NCBI GenBank assembly: GCA_024654165.1
Contig: JANLIP010000044.1
Span: 1-8,618, forward strand
Length of the DNA: 8,618 bases
Direction of reading: 5' to 3'
Origin: Candidatus Kaiserbacteria bacterium
GTDB taxonomy: Bacteria > Patescibacteriota > Minisyncoccia > Phycocordibacterales > UBA2100
The stretch's first letter is position 1. Each line of letters starts with the position of its first letter. Shown one piece after another: positions 1 to 5,641 of the stretch. Below the pieces are notes generated by a model. It saw only the letters and a list, made by a program, of their open reading frames with translations. It searched no databases and was not told the DNA's origin. The position numbers and the translations under genes were made by a program.

Positions 1-9
1 TGTGTGCAG

Positions 10-28
10 GTGCGCCAGGAGGGACTCG
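10..28 (-). repeat. Partial copy of the tRNA-Tyr 3' end (acceptor and T-arm 3' half)
   Basis: Positions 10-28 match 285-303, the 3' end of the tRNA-Tyr gene, with one mismatch in 19 bases (A at 17 against G at 292). The similarity stops abruptly inside the T-loop: the CGAGT part is kept, but the preceding TT of the tRNA T-loop is replaced by unrelated sequence. No tRNA body follows. The fragment could be an attachment-site remnant of an element integrated at the tRNA, or part of a dispersed repeat that carries a tRNA-like end. The match is seen directly; the origin is inference. Confidence 0.6.
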
Positions 29-55
29 GTCAAGCGCTCGTTTTGTAGCCGTCGC
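21..55. repeat. 35-bp direct repeat, copy 1
   Basis: This 35-base stretch recurs exactly at 118-152. It starts with the tRNA-like box GGGACTCG and continues into one arm of a hairpin. In this copy the complementary arm is degenerate: only TTTTG (41-45) with CAAAA (55-59) can pair. It therefore looks like a truncated version of the complete palindrome at 125-171. Confidence 0.85.
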
Positions 56-79
56 AAAAGTTTGTCTGGGCACCAGCTC

Positions 80-93
80 CCGGGAGGGACTCG
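80..93 (-). repeat. Second partial copy of the tRNA-Tyr 3' end
   Basis: Fourteen bases are identical to 290-303 in the tRNA-Tyr T-arm and acceptor region, in the same orientation. As at 10-28, the similarity ends at the CGAGT of the T-loop. Flanking sequence on both sides is unrelated to the tRNA. A shorter match (GGGACTCG) occurs at 118-125. A related copy lies in the opposite orientation at 219-232, with one mismatch in 14. Confidence 0.5.
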
Positions 94-117
94 CCTCTAG
101 TCGCTGATGTAGTAGAT

Positions 118-152
118 GGGACTCGGTCAAGCGCTCGTTTTGTAGCCGTCGC
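118..152. repeat. 35-bp direct repeat, copy 2
   Basis: Exact second copy of 21-55, separated from it by 62 bp. Here the repeat forms the left arm and loop of a complete hairpin (125-171). With only two copies and an overlapping palindrome, it is not a CRISPR array. Confidence 0.85.
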
Positions 153-171
153 TACAAAACTCCGCCTGACC
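125..171. repeat. 47-nt palindrome downstream of tRNA-Tyr
   Basis: Pairings are GGTCA (125-129) with TGACC (167-171), GCG (131-133) with CGC (163-165), and a perfect 10-bp stem 137-146 with 151-160 around a four-base loop CGTC. Small internal loops separate the three helices. No T-run follows on either strand, so it is not a canonical intrinsic terminator. It resembles a REP-like dispersed palindrome; whether it recurs in the genome cannot be seen from here. Confidence 0.7.
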
Positions 172-173
172 AC

Positions 174-216
174 GATTTTGCGACCCGTTCTGTTGAACGG
201 GTAACCCCGCAAAATC
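174..216. repeat. 17-bp bulged hairpin
   Basis: The outer stem 174-182 pairs with 208-216 (9 bp), and the inner stem 183-190 pairs with 195-202 (8 bp) around loop TGTT. A five-base bulge (203-207) lies on one side. The TTTTGCGAC part is also an inverted copy of 51-59, linking this hairpin to the first repeat. There is no terminator-like T-run. Positions 219-232, just beyond it, are an inverted one-mismatch copy of the tRNA T-arm end. Confidence 0.65.
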
Positions 217-238
217 TTTCGAGTACCTCCCGGAAGCA

Positions 239-283
239 AACACGAAAGTCGCCAGACACGCTGTGTCTGGCTCTGTTCGTGTT
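239..283. repeat. Hairpin immediately 3' of tRNA-Tyr
   Basis: The outer stem 239-246 pairs with 276-283 (8 bp). After a 4x4 internal loop, 251-259 pairs with 263-271 (9 bp) around loop GCT. It begins two bases beyond the tRNA discriminator on the minus strand. It could shape 3'-end processing or act as a terminator for the tRNA transcript. However, the minus strand beyond 239 has no U-tract (it reads TTGCTTCC), so a canonical Rho-independent terminator is not supported. Confidence 0.6.
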
Positions 284-285
284 AG

Positions 286-367
286 TGCGCCGGGAGGGAC
301 TCGAACCCCCGTAGCCCGAAGGCGTGTGGTCTACAGCCACATGTAATTGCCGCTATACGACCGGCGC
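286..367 (-). tRNA. tRNA-Tyr (anticodon GUA)
   Basis: The minus strand folds into a complete class II tRNA. The acceptor stem GCGCCGG (367-361) pairs with CCGGCGC (293-287). The anticodon stem TGTGG/CCACA encloses loop CTGTAGA, so the anticodon is GTA (plus-strand 332-334). A long variable arm has stem GCC/GGC around TTCG, as expected for bacterial tRNA-Tyr. The T-arm has stem GGGGG/CCCTC (one G-U pair) and loop TTCGAGT. The discriminator is A (286). CCA is not encoded: the next bases on the minus strand are CTA, so a CCA-adding enzyme would be needed. It lies 45 bp downstream of clpB on the same strand and has its own likely promoter. Fragments of its 3' end recur at 10-28 and 80-93. Confidence 0.96.
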
Positions 368-376
368 AACCGCCCC

Positions 377-382
377 AGTATA
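377..382 (-). promoter_or_regulatory. Extended -10 promoter of tRNA-Tyr
   Basis: The minus strand carries TATACT preceded by TGG (TGn, an extended -10). It is placed so transcription would start at about 370, three bases before the tRNA 5' end. No convincing -35 hexamer is seen at 16-18 bp, which is normal for extended -10 promoters. The location in the short clpB-tRNA gap supports the call. Confidence 0.6.
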
Positions 383-412
383 CCAAAATCGGGAAACGGA
401 GCGAGTTCCGAG

Positions 413-3124
413 TCACGCCATGGCAACTGATTTTGCTCGAGCGCTTGCTCCTCGCTTGCGTAGAGCTCCCTTGCGAACATCAAACACAAACTCGTCTTTC
501 GAGCCCTCTCCTGTCCCCGACTTGACGTCAACATGCACAGAACCACCCTCCATCACATTTCTCCCAACCATCATGTTGGCAATGGGCGTCAGTATCTTTG
601 TCTGTATCAAGCGCTTCAAAGGACGCGCTCCGTATTGCGAGCTGTATCCCTCCTTCGCCAAGTGCACAAGCACTGCATCCGAGAAAGTAAGCGCTATTTG
701 TTTTTCCTCAAGCCGTTTCGCGATTATTTCAATTTGCATGCGTACAATATCTTTCACCGCTTCAGTTGAAAGTATGTTGAACAAAATAACTTCATCCAGC
801 CGATTAAGAAACTCCGGACGGAAAAATTCTTTGAGCGAACTCATTACTTTTTCTTTAACCTTCTCGTACCTGTCGCCCTCGCTTCCGTGCGATTCGCTTC
901 CAAAGCCCAGGTTGGACATTTTATCTATATGCTCGGAGCCGATGTTGGAAGTAAGGATGATGACTGTATTTTTGAAGTTCACCACGCGCCCTTTGGCATC
1001 GGTAAGCCGGCCGTTGTCCAAGACCTGAAGCAAAATGTTGAATACTTCCGGATGCGCTTTTTCTATCTCGTCAAATAGAACTACAGAGTATGGCCGGTGG
1101 CGCACTAATTCTGTAAGCCCTCCGCCCTCATCGTGGCCGACGTATCCCGGGGGCGAGCCGATAATCTTGGAAACAGAATGTTTCTCCATGTATTCCGACA
1201 TGTCTACGCGGATGAGCGCCTTGTCGCTGTTGAAAAGGAAATCGGCGAGCGAACGCGTAAGCTCCGTCTTGCCCACGCCAGTAGGGCCCAAGAAAAGGAA
1301 GCTGCCTACGGGACGATTTGGATCGGATATTCCCGCGCGCGAGCGCTTGATTGCATCAGAGACTTTTTGCAGTGCTTCATCTTGGCCTACGATGCGCTTC
1401 TTGAGCTCCGCCTCCATGCGCGAGAGTTTCTCGGCCTCTTCTTCCAACATTCGCGTGATAGGAACCCCTGTCCAACGAGATACCACCCCCGCAATATCCT
1501 CTTCTGTAATTTCTTCTTTCAAGACTCGGCGGGTCGCTTGCAGTTTTTTCAGGCGCTTTGAAGCTGTTTCTATTTCTTTCTCAAGAAGAGGAATCTTGCC
1601 ATACCGTATTTCCGCTGTCTTTGTGAGGTCCGCCAGCGCCTCCGCAGAATCCGCTTCAATGCGGGCCTTTTCCAAATCGCCTTTGGCGCGCTTAATTTCC
1701 GCTATCGTTTCGCGCTCATTTTTCCATTTCATCTCAAGCTCGCGCGTGCCGTCGCGCAAATCCGCGACCTCTTTCTCAATACTCTTCACGCGCGTTCGGG
1801 CTTTCCCCTCGCTTTCTTCGGCCTCTTTCTTGAGCGCTTCGCGCTCTATTTCAAGGCGCATAATCTTGCGCTGTGCCTCTTCCAATGCCGGCGGTTTGTT
1901 CTCAAGAGAGAGCCGGAGTGCGGAAGACGCTTCATCTATTAAGTCAATAGCTTTGTCCGGCAGAAAACGCTCTGTGATGTACCGAATGGAGAGCTGGACC
2001 GCTGCGACGATTGCATCGTCTGTAATACGAACTCCGTGATAAAGCTCGTAGCGCTCTTTGAGCCCGCGGAGTATCGCGATTGCATCGTCCATAGTCGGCT
2101 CATTCACGTAGACCGGCTGGAATCTGCGCGTGAGGGCGGGGTCGTGTTCAATGTGGCGCTGGAACTCTTTGAGGGTTGTCGCTCCTATGACGCGGATGTC
2201 TCCGCGCGCAAGCGCTGGTTTTAGCATATTGGATGCGTCCATTGAGCCTTCGGCGGCGCCGGCTCCCACAAGCGTGTGCATCTCATCAATAAAGAGAATT
2301 ATTTTTCCCTCCGAACGCTCCACTTCGCGCATCACAGCCTTCAAGCGCTCTTCAAATTCTCCGCGATATTTTGTTCCGGCAATCAAAAGCCCCAAATCAA
2401 GCTGTATCAATTCCTTCCCGCGCAAAGATTCAGGAACATCTCCGGAAGCAAAGCGCTGTGCCAAGCCTTCTGCTACAGCAGTTTTCCCCACGCCAGCTTC
2501 GCCTATCAAAATCGGATTATTTTTCGTACGGCGAGAAAGTATTTGTATTACGCGAGTGATTTCGGTATCGCGCCCGATTACTGGATCCAATTTATTCTCG
2601 CGAGCGCGGTCTGTGAGCGAGCGCGCGAAGCGCGTTAAGGCGCGTGGTTTCTTCGGCTCGTCTATGTCGCGAATTTTCCCTTCCTTTATATCAGCAAGCA
2701 CGCGGGCAAGCGCTGTTCTGTCTACTCGGAATCGCGCAAGTACATCGGCAGCCGGCCCCGGGTGCTCTGCAACGCCAAGAAGCAAGTGCTCCGGAGAAAC
2801 AAACTGGTCGTTAAAACTGGCAGAGATTCTCGGAGCAGCCTCAAAGACTTTGACCAATTCCGGCGTGAGATAAAGCTGGAACGATGGAGAGACGGTATTG
2901 CTCCCGCCGGTTCCTTCTATAAGCTCTAGGACAGAATCCGTCAGATGCACCACATCAATCTCCACCTGCTCCAGCATAGGAAGCACCATGGATTCTTCTT
3001 GCGTGAGAAGCGCCGATAAAAGATGCAGGGTTGATACTTGATTATGTCCCCGCTCTACAGCGAGCTGGTGCGCCCGATGCACCGCTTCTTTTGCTTTTGT
3101 TGTGTAATTGTTGAAAGGGACCAT
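413..3124 (-). CDS. clpB: ATP-dependent chaperone/disaggregase ClpB
   Basis: Hsp104/ClpB-type double AAA+ ATPase that, with DnaK, threads proteins out of cytoplasmic aggregates. Residues are counted from TTG 3130 (905 aa). They show an N-terminal Clp repeat domain (about 5-150); D1 with Walker A GEAGVGKT (210-217), pore loop KYRG (254-257), Walker B ILFIDE (278-283) and arginine fingers near 335; a long coiled-coil M domain (about 405-535); and D2 with Walker A GPTGVGKT (615-622), pore loop GYVG (662-665), Walker B VVLFDE (683-688) and sensor 2 GARPLKR (834-840). The full-length M domain and the absence of a ClpP-binding loop separate it from ClpA/ClpC. ATG 3124 is preferred over the in-frame TTG 3130, giving 903 residues; neither has a clear Shine-Dalgarno. 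It follows the HtrA-like gene by about 60 bp and precedes tRNA-Tyr. All catalytic motifs look intact. Confidence 0.95.
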   Translation of the reverse strand: MVPFNNYTTKAKEAVHRAHQLAVERGHNQVSTLHLLSALLTQEESMVLPMLEQVEIDVVHLTDSVLELIEGTGGSNTVSPSFQLYLTPELVKVFEAAPRISASFNDQFVSPEHLLLGVAEHPGPAADVLARFRVDRTALARVLADIKEGKIRDIDEPKKPRALTRFARSLTDRARENKLDPVIGRDTEITRVIQILSRRTKNNPILIGEAGVGKTAVAEGLAQRFASGDVPESLRGKELIQLDLGLLIAGTKYRGEFEERLKAVMREVERSEGKIILFIDEMHTLVGAGAAEGSMDASNMLKPALARGDIRVIGATTLKEFQRHIEHDPALTRRFQPVYVNEPTMDDAIAILRGLKERYELYHGVRITDDAIVAAVQLSIRYITERFLPDKAIDLIDEASSALRLSLENKPPALEEAQRKIMRLEIEREALKKEAEESEGKARTRVKSIEKEVADLRDGTRELEMKWKNERETIAEIKRAKGDLEKARIEADSAEALADLTKTAEIRYGKIPLLEKEIETASKRLKKLQATRRVLKEEITEEDIAGVVSRWTGVPITRMLEEEAEKLSRMEAELKKRIVGQDEALQKVSDAIKRSRAGISDPNRPVGSFLFLGPTGVGKTELTRSLADFLFNSDKALIRVDMSEYMEKHSVSKIIGSPPGYVGHDEGGGLTELVRHRPYSVVLFDEIEKAHPEVFNILLQVLDNGRLTDAKGRVVNFKNTVIILTSNIGSEHIDKMSNLGFGSESHGSEGDRYEKVKEKVMSSLKEFFRPEFLNRLDEVILFNILSTEAVKDIVRMQIEIIAKRLEEKQIALTFSDAVLVHLAKEGYSSQYGARPLKRLIQTKILTPIANMMVGRNVMEGGSVHVDVKSGTGEGSKDEFVFDVRKGALRKRGASARAKSVAMA

Positions 3125-3131
3125 ACGCAAA

Positions 3132-3159
3132 TAGGTTCTAGGTTCTAGGTTCTAGGTTG
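3132..3159. repeat. 7-bp x4 tandem repeat in the clpB leader
   Basis: The plus strand shows TAGGTTC three times exactly, then TAGGTTG, in the 64-bp gap between the HtrA-like gene and clpB. It starts 8 bp upstream of the clpB ATG. If transcription begins near a weak minus-strand TATGAT (3180-3175), the array lies entirely in the clpB 5' leader, where a ribosome site would be expected. Slippage-prone repeats in this position can tune expression; that role is inference. Confidence 0.9.
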
Positions 3160-3174
3160 CTTGAATAACATATA

Positions 3175-3180
3175 ATCATA
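3175..3180 (-). promoter_or_regulatory. Possible -10 element for clpB
   Basis: TATGAT on the minus strand, 51 bp upstream of the clpB ATG and just after the stop of the preceding gene. No good -35 is seen at the right distance. clpB could equally be transcribed only by read-through from the upstream genes. No CIRCE-like (HrcA) inverted repeat was noticed. Confidence 0.25.
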
Positions 3181-3188
3181 CACGATTA

Positions 3189-4037
3189 TTATTGGGCTGG
3201 CTTATCCGCCGGCAGAGAGCGCTTAATAAGCGCGGAAGAAGACATGAAGGATCCGGCGGATTGCATGCGGGACGCGCTGGTGCTAATGCCGATTATCTCT
3301 CCGTCTGTATTAATTAGAACCCCGCCGGGCATTACAGACTCCCCTGGAATATTCGTTTCAATAATATCAGAGAGCGGGGATGACCCGGAAGATTTTCGCG
3401 GAATAATATCCGTGATTATGCCCTGGGCAATGCGGACCCTGCTTTTATTCACAAGCGCGATAACAGTTTGCCCTAAGTTGGCAGACCCTGCCCCAATAAC
3501 AGCCGGCTTTGCAACAAGCGGTTTGCCTTCGGTCGTTGTGGTAGCGGACTGCATGAATACTAAGTTTGAGTCTCTGTCGCGCGCAGTGACAAAAGCCCTC
3601 ACATGCGAACCGTCTTGGAACTCAACAATTGCATCTGCACTATCTCCCATAGCCTCCGTATCGCTAGCAATTGACCCCGAAGCATCCAGGACGATGCCGA
3701 GCCCCATTAGCACCGGGGTCTCCGAATTGCTTGTGTATAGTCGTACAATAGACGGCGTGGTCTGCGCAACCGCTTCTGAAATAAGATCGGATTCTTTTAC
3801 GACAATTGTCTTTTCTCTAGTAACAACAGTCGCGGCAGATTGTCCGCTTGGTACGACTCTCTCAACCGTGCGTTCTACAATTCTATTCACGCTTTGAGAG
3901 ATGGATGGCGGAGCCTGCTCCATCAGAGAGACTGTGACAATTCCTGTGGCAATTGATGTGACGAAGCTGATTAGAAGCGTGAGGAGGATTGTCTGGGACT
4001 TGGAAAGCCGTTCAATATCCATAGGTGCATAATACAT
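3189..4037 (-). CDS. Membrane-anchored HtrA/trypsin-fold pseudoprotease
   Basis: The protein has about 282 residues; numbering below counts from TTG 4040. A short cytoplasmic N-terminus is followed by one hydrophobic segment (about 17-38), a polar linker (41-85) and a trypsin-like domain (about 88-275), placing the domain outside the membrane. The order of HtrA strand motifs is recognisable: PSIVRLYT, GIVLDASGSI, VEFQDGS, LGQTVIAL, AQGIITDI and GGVLINTDGEIIGIS. Aligned to HtrA/DegS, however, the catalytic His falls at E129, the Asp at N159, and the Ser of GNSGGPL at P238. All three triad residues are therefore replaced and proteolysis is not expected. There is no PDZ domain, since the protein ends soon after the protease fold. 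ATG 4037 is preferred over TTG 4040; ATG 4022 is also possible, and none has a Shine-Dalgarno. The gene lies between a desulfurase (20 bp upstream) and clpB. A scaffold or peptide-sensing role is conceivable but unproven. Confidence 0.75.
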   Translation of the reverse strand: MYYAPMDIERLSKSQTILLTLLISFVTSIATGIVTVSLMEQAPPSISQSVNRIVERTVERVVPSGQSAATVVTREKTIVVKESDLISEAVAQTTPSIVRLYTSNSETPVLMGLGIVLDASGSIASDTEAMGDSADAIVEFQDGSHVRAFVTARDRDSNLVFMQSATTTTEGKPLVAKPAVIGAGSANLGQTVIALVNKSRVRIAQGIITDIIPRKSSGSSPLSDIIETNIPGESVMPGGVLINTDGEIIGISTSASRMQSAGSFMSSSALIKRSLPADKPAQ

Positions 4038-4057
4038 CAAAAATCAAAAGGCAAAAG

Positions 4058-5281
4058 TCAAAGTGACGGCGTTTTACCGACAATCTTGACGAGAGTGGAG
4101 ACCGCATTCCGCACATCTGACACGGTGGTATCACGGCCAAGAGAAAAACGCAGGGTGTTCTCGGCGCGCCAGACCGGCCCGCCAAGCGCCGAGACTACAT
4201 GCGATGCTTTTTCGCCTGCATTGCAGGCACTCTTGGCAGAGAGCGCAATCCCCTCTCTATCTAGCGCCAATAAAAGATACTCGGAATTTATATTCGGAAT
4301 TGAAACATTCAGAATATGCGGGAGAGCATGCTCAAGATTGCCGTTTACTACTGCGCCGGGGATTTGCGCGACGATTTCGCGCGCGAAATCATCGCGCATT
4401 TTCTTAAGTCGTTTTGATTCTCCCGTGCGCATTTTTCCCGCTTCTTCAAGCGCTGTGGCAAACCCGGCAGAGAGTGCCACATTTTCAGTACCCCCGCGAA
4501 GCCCGCGCTCTTGCCCGCCCCCTAGAATTATCGGCGCGAGTTCTGCGCGATTGCTTGCATACAAGCATCCTGCACCATGAGGGCCGTAAATCTTGGATGC
4601 ACCCAAAGAAAAAAGATCCGCACCGAGCGCATGCGCATGCGGTGAAAGGTAGAGGGGCGCTTGGCCCGCATCGCTATGAAAAATAACTCGCGTGCCGTGT
4701 TTCTCCTCATGTCCATGAATCACTCGTGCAATTGAGGCAAGCGGGTTGATAACTCCTGTTTCATTATTCGCCCAGCCTATGGAAACGAACACTGTTTCTT
4801 TTCGCAAGAGATGCTCAACAGTCTCCGGCAAGATTATTCCCCGCGAGTCCGGATCCGCATAAGAAATCTTGCCCCCTCTTCTTTCAATATCAGAAAAACA
4901 TTCCAAGACGGAAGAGTGCTCAATTGCGCTTACTATCCAGTGGGTATTTTCCAGAAACGCCGGCAAGTTTACGGAGGACGGTCCTCGGGCCTCCTTGAGG
5001 ACGGTCCTCTCTAGGGCACGGGCATAACCCAAAATTGCTAGGTTGTTTGATTCTGTAATGCCCGATGTGAAGATAATTTCGCGCGCCTTGCACCCCAATT
5101 CTCTAGCCACTTTCGCGCGCGAGCTTTCCAAAGAACGGCTCGCCTCAACACCCTCCTCATGAATTGAGCTCGGGTTCCCTATTATGCTCTCCGCCTCCCG
5201 CATCGCGCGTAGGGACTCGGAAGAAGCGGGAGTAGTGCTCGCATAATCCAAATAGACACGCTTCCTTCCGAAAATTTTCAT
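4058..5281 (-). CDS. Cysteine desulfurase (NifS/IscS family, PLP-dependent)
   Basis: Converts L-cysteine to alanine and passes the persulfide sulfur to Fe-S cluster assembly or tRNA thiolation; fold-type I PLP enzyme in the cytoplasm. Counting from GTG 5287, visible motifs are YLDYASTTP near the N-terminus, SAIEHSSV with the PLP-stacking His124, NNETG (175-179), HSDAGQAP with D206 and Q209, the Schiff-base lysine K232 in ASKIYGPHG (the residue before Lys is Ser, where IscS has His), GGGQERGLRGGTEN (256-269), and catalytic Cys355 in KSACNAGE. An extra stretch of about 20 residues (about 94-113) sits between a helix and the EH motif and coincides with a duplicated DNA palindrome. ATG 5281 is chosen; in-frame GTG 5287 is the alternative. 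A MITE-like element ends just upstream. iscS, nifS and sufS cannot be separated from sequence alone, and no scaffold gene (iscU, sufU) is in the window. Confidence 0.93.
   Translation of the reverse strand: MKIFGRKRVYLDYASTTPASSESLRAMREAESIIGNPSSIHEEGVEASRSLESSRAKVARELGCKAREIIFTSGITESNNLAILGYARALERTVLKEARGPSSVNLPAFLENTHWIVSAIEHSSVLECFSDIERRGGKISYADPDSRGIILPETVEHLLRKETVFVSIGWANNETGVINPLASIARVIHGHEEKHGTRVIFHSDAGQAPLYLSPHAHALGADLFSLGASKIYGPHGAGCLYASNRAELAPIILGGGQERGLRGGTENVALSAGFATALEEAGKMRTGESKRLKKMRDDFAREIVAQIPGAVVNGNLEHALPHILNVSIPNINSEYLLLALDREGIALSAKSACNAGEKASHVVSALGGPVWRAENTLRFSLGRDTTVSDVRNAVSTLVKIVGKTPSL
4974..5009. repeat. Duplicated 13-bp palindrome inside the desulfurase gene
   Basis: GAGGACGGTCCTC, itself a palindrome about a central G, occurs exactly at 4974-4986 and again at 4997-5009. 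Both lie in the coding region. They are translated in frame within an extra segment of about 20 residues (RTVLKEARGPSS and following) that typical IscS proteins lack at this point. The two copies can also pair with each other. This resembles in-frame palindromic element insertion of the kind known from Rickettsia; the analogy is inference. Confidence 0.75.
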
Positions 5282-5289
5282 GGACACAG

Positions 5290-5428
5290 TGTACCCGGTC
5301 AGTACAATTTGGCATAGTTTCTGTCGCTGTATGTTTCATTTTGTGTAAAGAATTACTCCGCGTAAACCAATTGATTTTATACCGAAAAACCGCAACCAAG
5401 GCCATGCCAAATTGTCCTACCGGGTGTA
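5290..5428. mobile_element. MITE-like element A with 4-bp flanking duplication TGTA
   Basis: A 131-bp non-coding element (5294-5424) has terminal inverted repeats. CCCGGT (5294-5299) pairs with ACCGGG (5419-5424), and 5304-5315 pairs with 5404-5415 (12 bp exact). Direct repeats TGTA lie immediately outside both ends (5290-5293 and 5425-5428), as expected of a target-site duplication. Its ends are clearly related to those of element B. The interior is AT-rich and has no open frame. It lies about 8 bp upstream of the desulfurase ATG, so it must form that gene's leader or carry its promoter; a minus-strand TATAAA at 5381-5376 is a candidate. No transposase is present, so mobilisation would be in trans. 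The family is not identified. Confidence 0.7.
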
Positions 5429-5448
5429 GCATTTTCGCCTTTTAAGCG

Positions 5449-5454
5449 TATAAT
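5449..5454 (+). promoter_or_regulatory. Likely -10 of the infB operon
   Basis: A consensus TATAAT lies between elements A and B, reading toward infB. No good -35 hexamer is visible at 16-18 bp. Transcription would start near 5461. Without element B the leader would be about 30 nt; with it the leader is about 178 nt. Confidence 0.5.
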
Positions 5455-5489
5455 CTCGGAAATCTTCTCTATATATGAGTAGAAACGCC

Positions 5490-5641
5490 TATGCCCGGTA
5501 GTGAAATGTGCCTTAGGCTTAAACAGGTTTATGAAAGCAAATTACGAACACATCAACATTATGAGTGGCGAGAATCTGGCAATCACGCCACGCCAAACGC
5601 CATGCATTTGGCGCAAAGGCACATTCTACTAACCGGGTATG
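5490..5641. mobile_element. MITE-like element B inserted at the infB start codon (duplication TATG)
   Basis: A 144-bp non-coding element (5494-5637) has terminal inverted repeats. CCCGG (5494-5498) pairs with CCGGG (5633-5637), TAGT (5499-5502) with ACTA (5628-5631), and 5505-5514 with 5616-5625 (10 bp); A5632 is bulged. Exact direct repeats TATG flank it (5490-5493 and 5638-5641). Its ends and those of element A align as CCCGGT, an optional base, AGTA-like, then AAT(T/G)TGSC, so the two belong to one family. The right-hand TATG supplies the infB ATG. Before insertion, the ATG would have followed GAGTAGAAACGCC directly. The element is therefore transcribed as a long structured 5' leader of infB. 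There is no open frame and no transposase. Confidence 0.75.
5565..5613 (+). promoter_or_regulatory. Internal hairpins of element B in the infB leader
   Basis: Two hairpins sit inside the outer stem of element B. GTGGCG (5565-5570) pairs with CGCCAC (5586-5591), and CGCCAAA (5591-5597) pairs with TTTGGCG (5607-5613). They share base 5591, so they nearly stack. With the terminal repeats, the RNA would form a closed multi-branch structure whose closing stem ends at the start codon. Whether it regulates translation is unknown. Confidence 0.4.

Noticed and set aside
21..152. CRISPR array
   Set aside because: There are only two copies of the 35-bp repeat with one 62-bp interval. The second copy is part of a larger palindrome, and no cas genes are present.
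239..283. Intrinsic terminator for tRNA-Tyr
   Set aside because: The hairpin is strong, but the minus strand beyond it has no U-tract.
235..287. Integron attC site
   Set aside because: The palindrome ends AAC/GTT resemble attC core ends, but the RYYYAAC and GTTRRRY consensus is broken at several positions and there is no cassette gene.
30..340. Minus-strand open frames of 69 and 62 codons across the tRNA-flanking region
   Set aside because: They run through hairpins, the 35-bp repeat and the tRNA itself. The peptides simply translate those repeats and show no protein-like pattern.
1035..2039. 334-codon plus-strand open frame, with others at 324-1028 and 2130-2873
   Set aside because: All lie antisense to clpB, whose motifs are continuous. 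The products are Ser/Arg-rich, as expected for antisense frames.
3244..3897. 217-codon plus-strand open frame
   Set aside because: It is antisense to the HtrA-like gene, which shows a clear fold pattern and membrane anchor; the antisense product shows none.
5157..5432. 91-codon minus-strand frame overlapping the desulfurase start
   Set aside because: It lies in a different frame from the desulfurase and mostly within element A, with no recognisable features.
5475..5501. Eight-codon upstream open frame (MSRNAYAR) before infB
   Set aside because: It crosses the element boundary, has no ribosome site, and is short enough to occur by chance.
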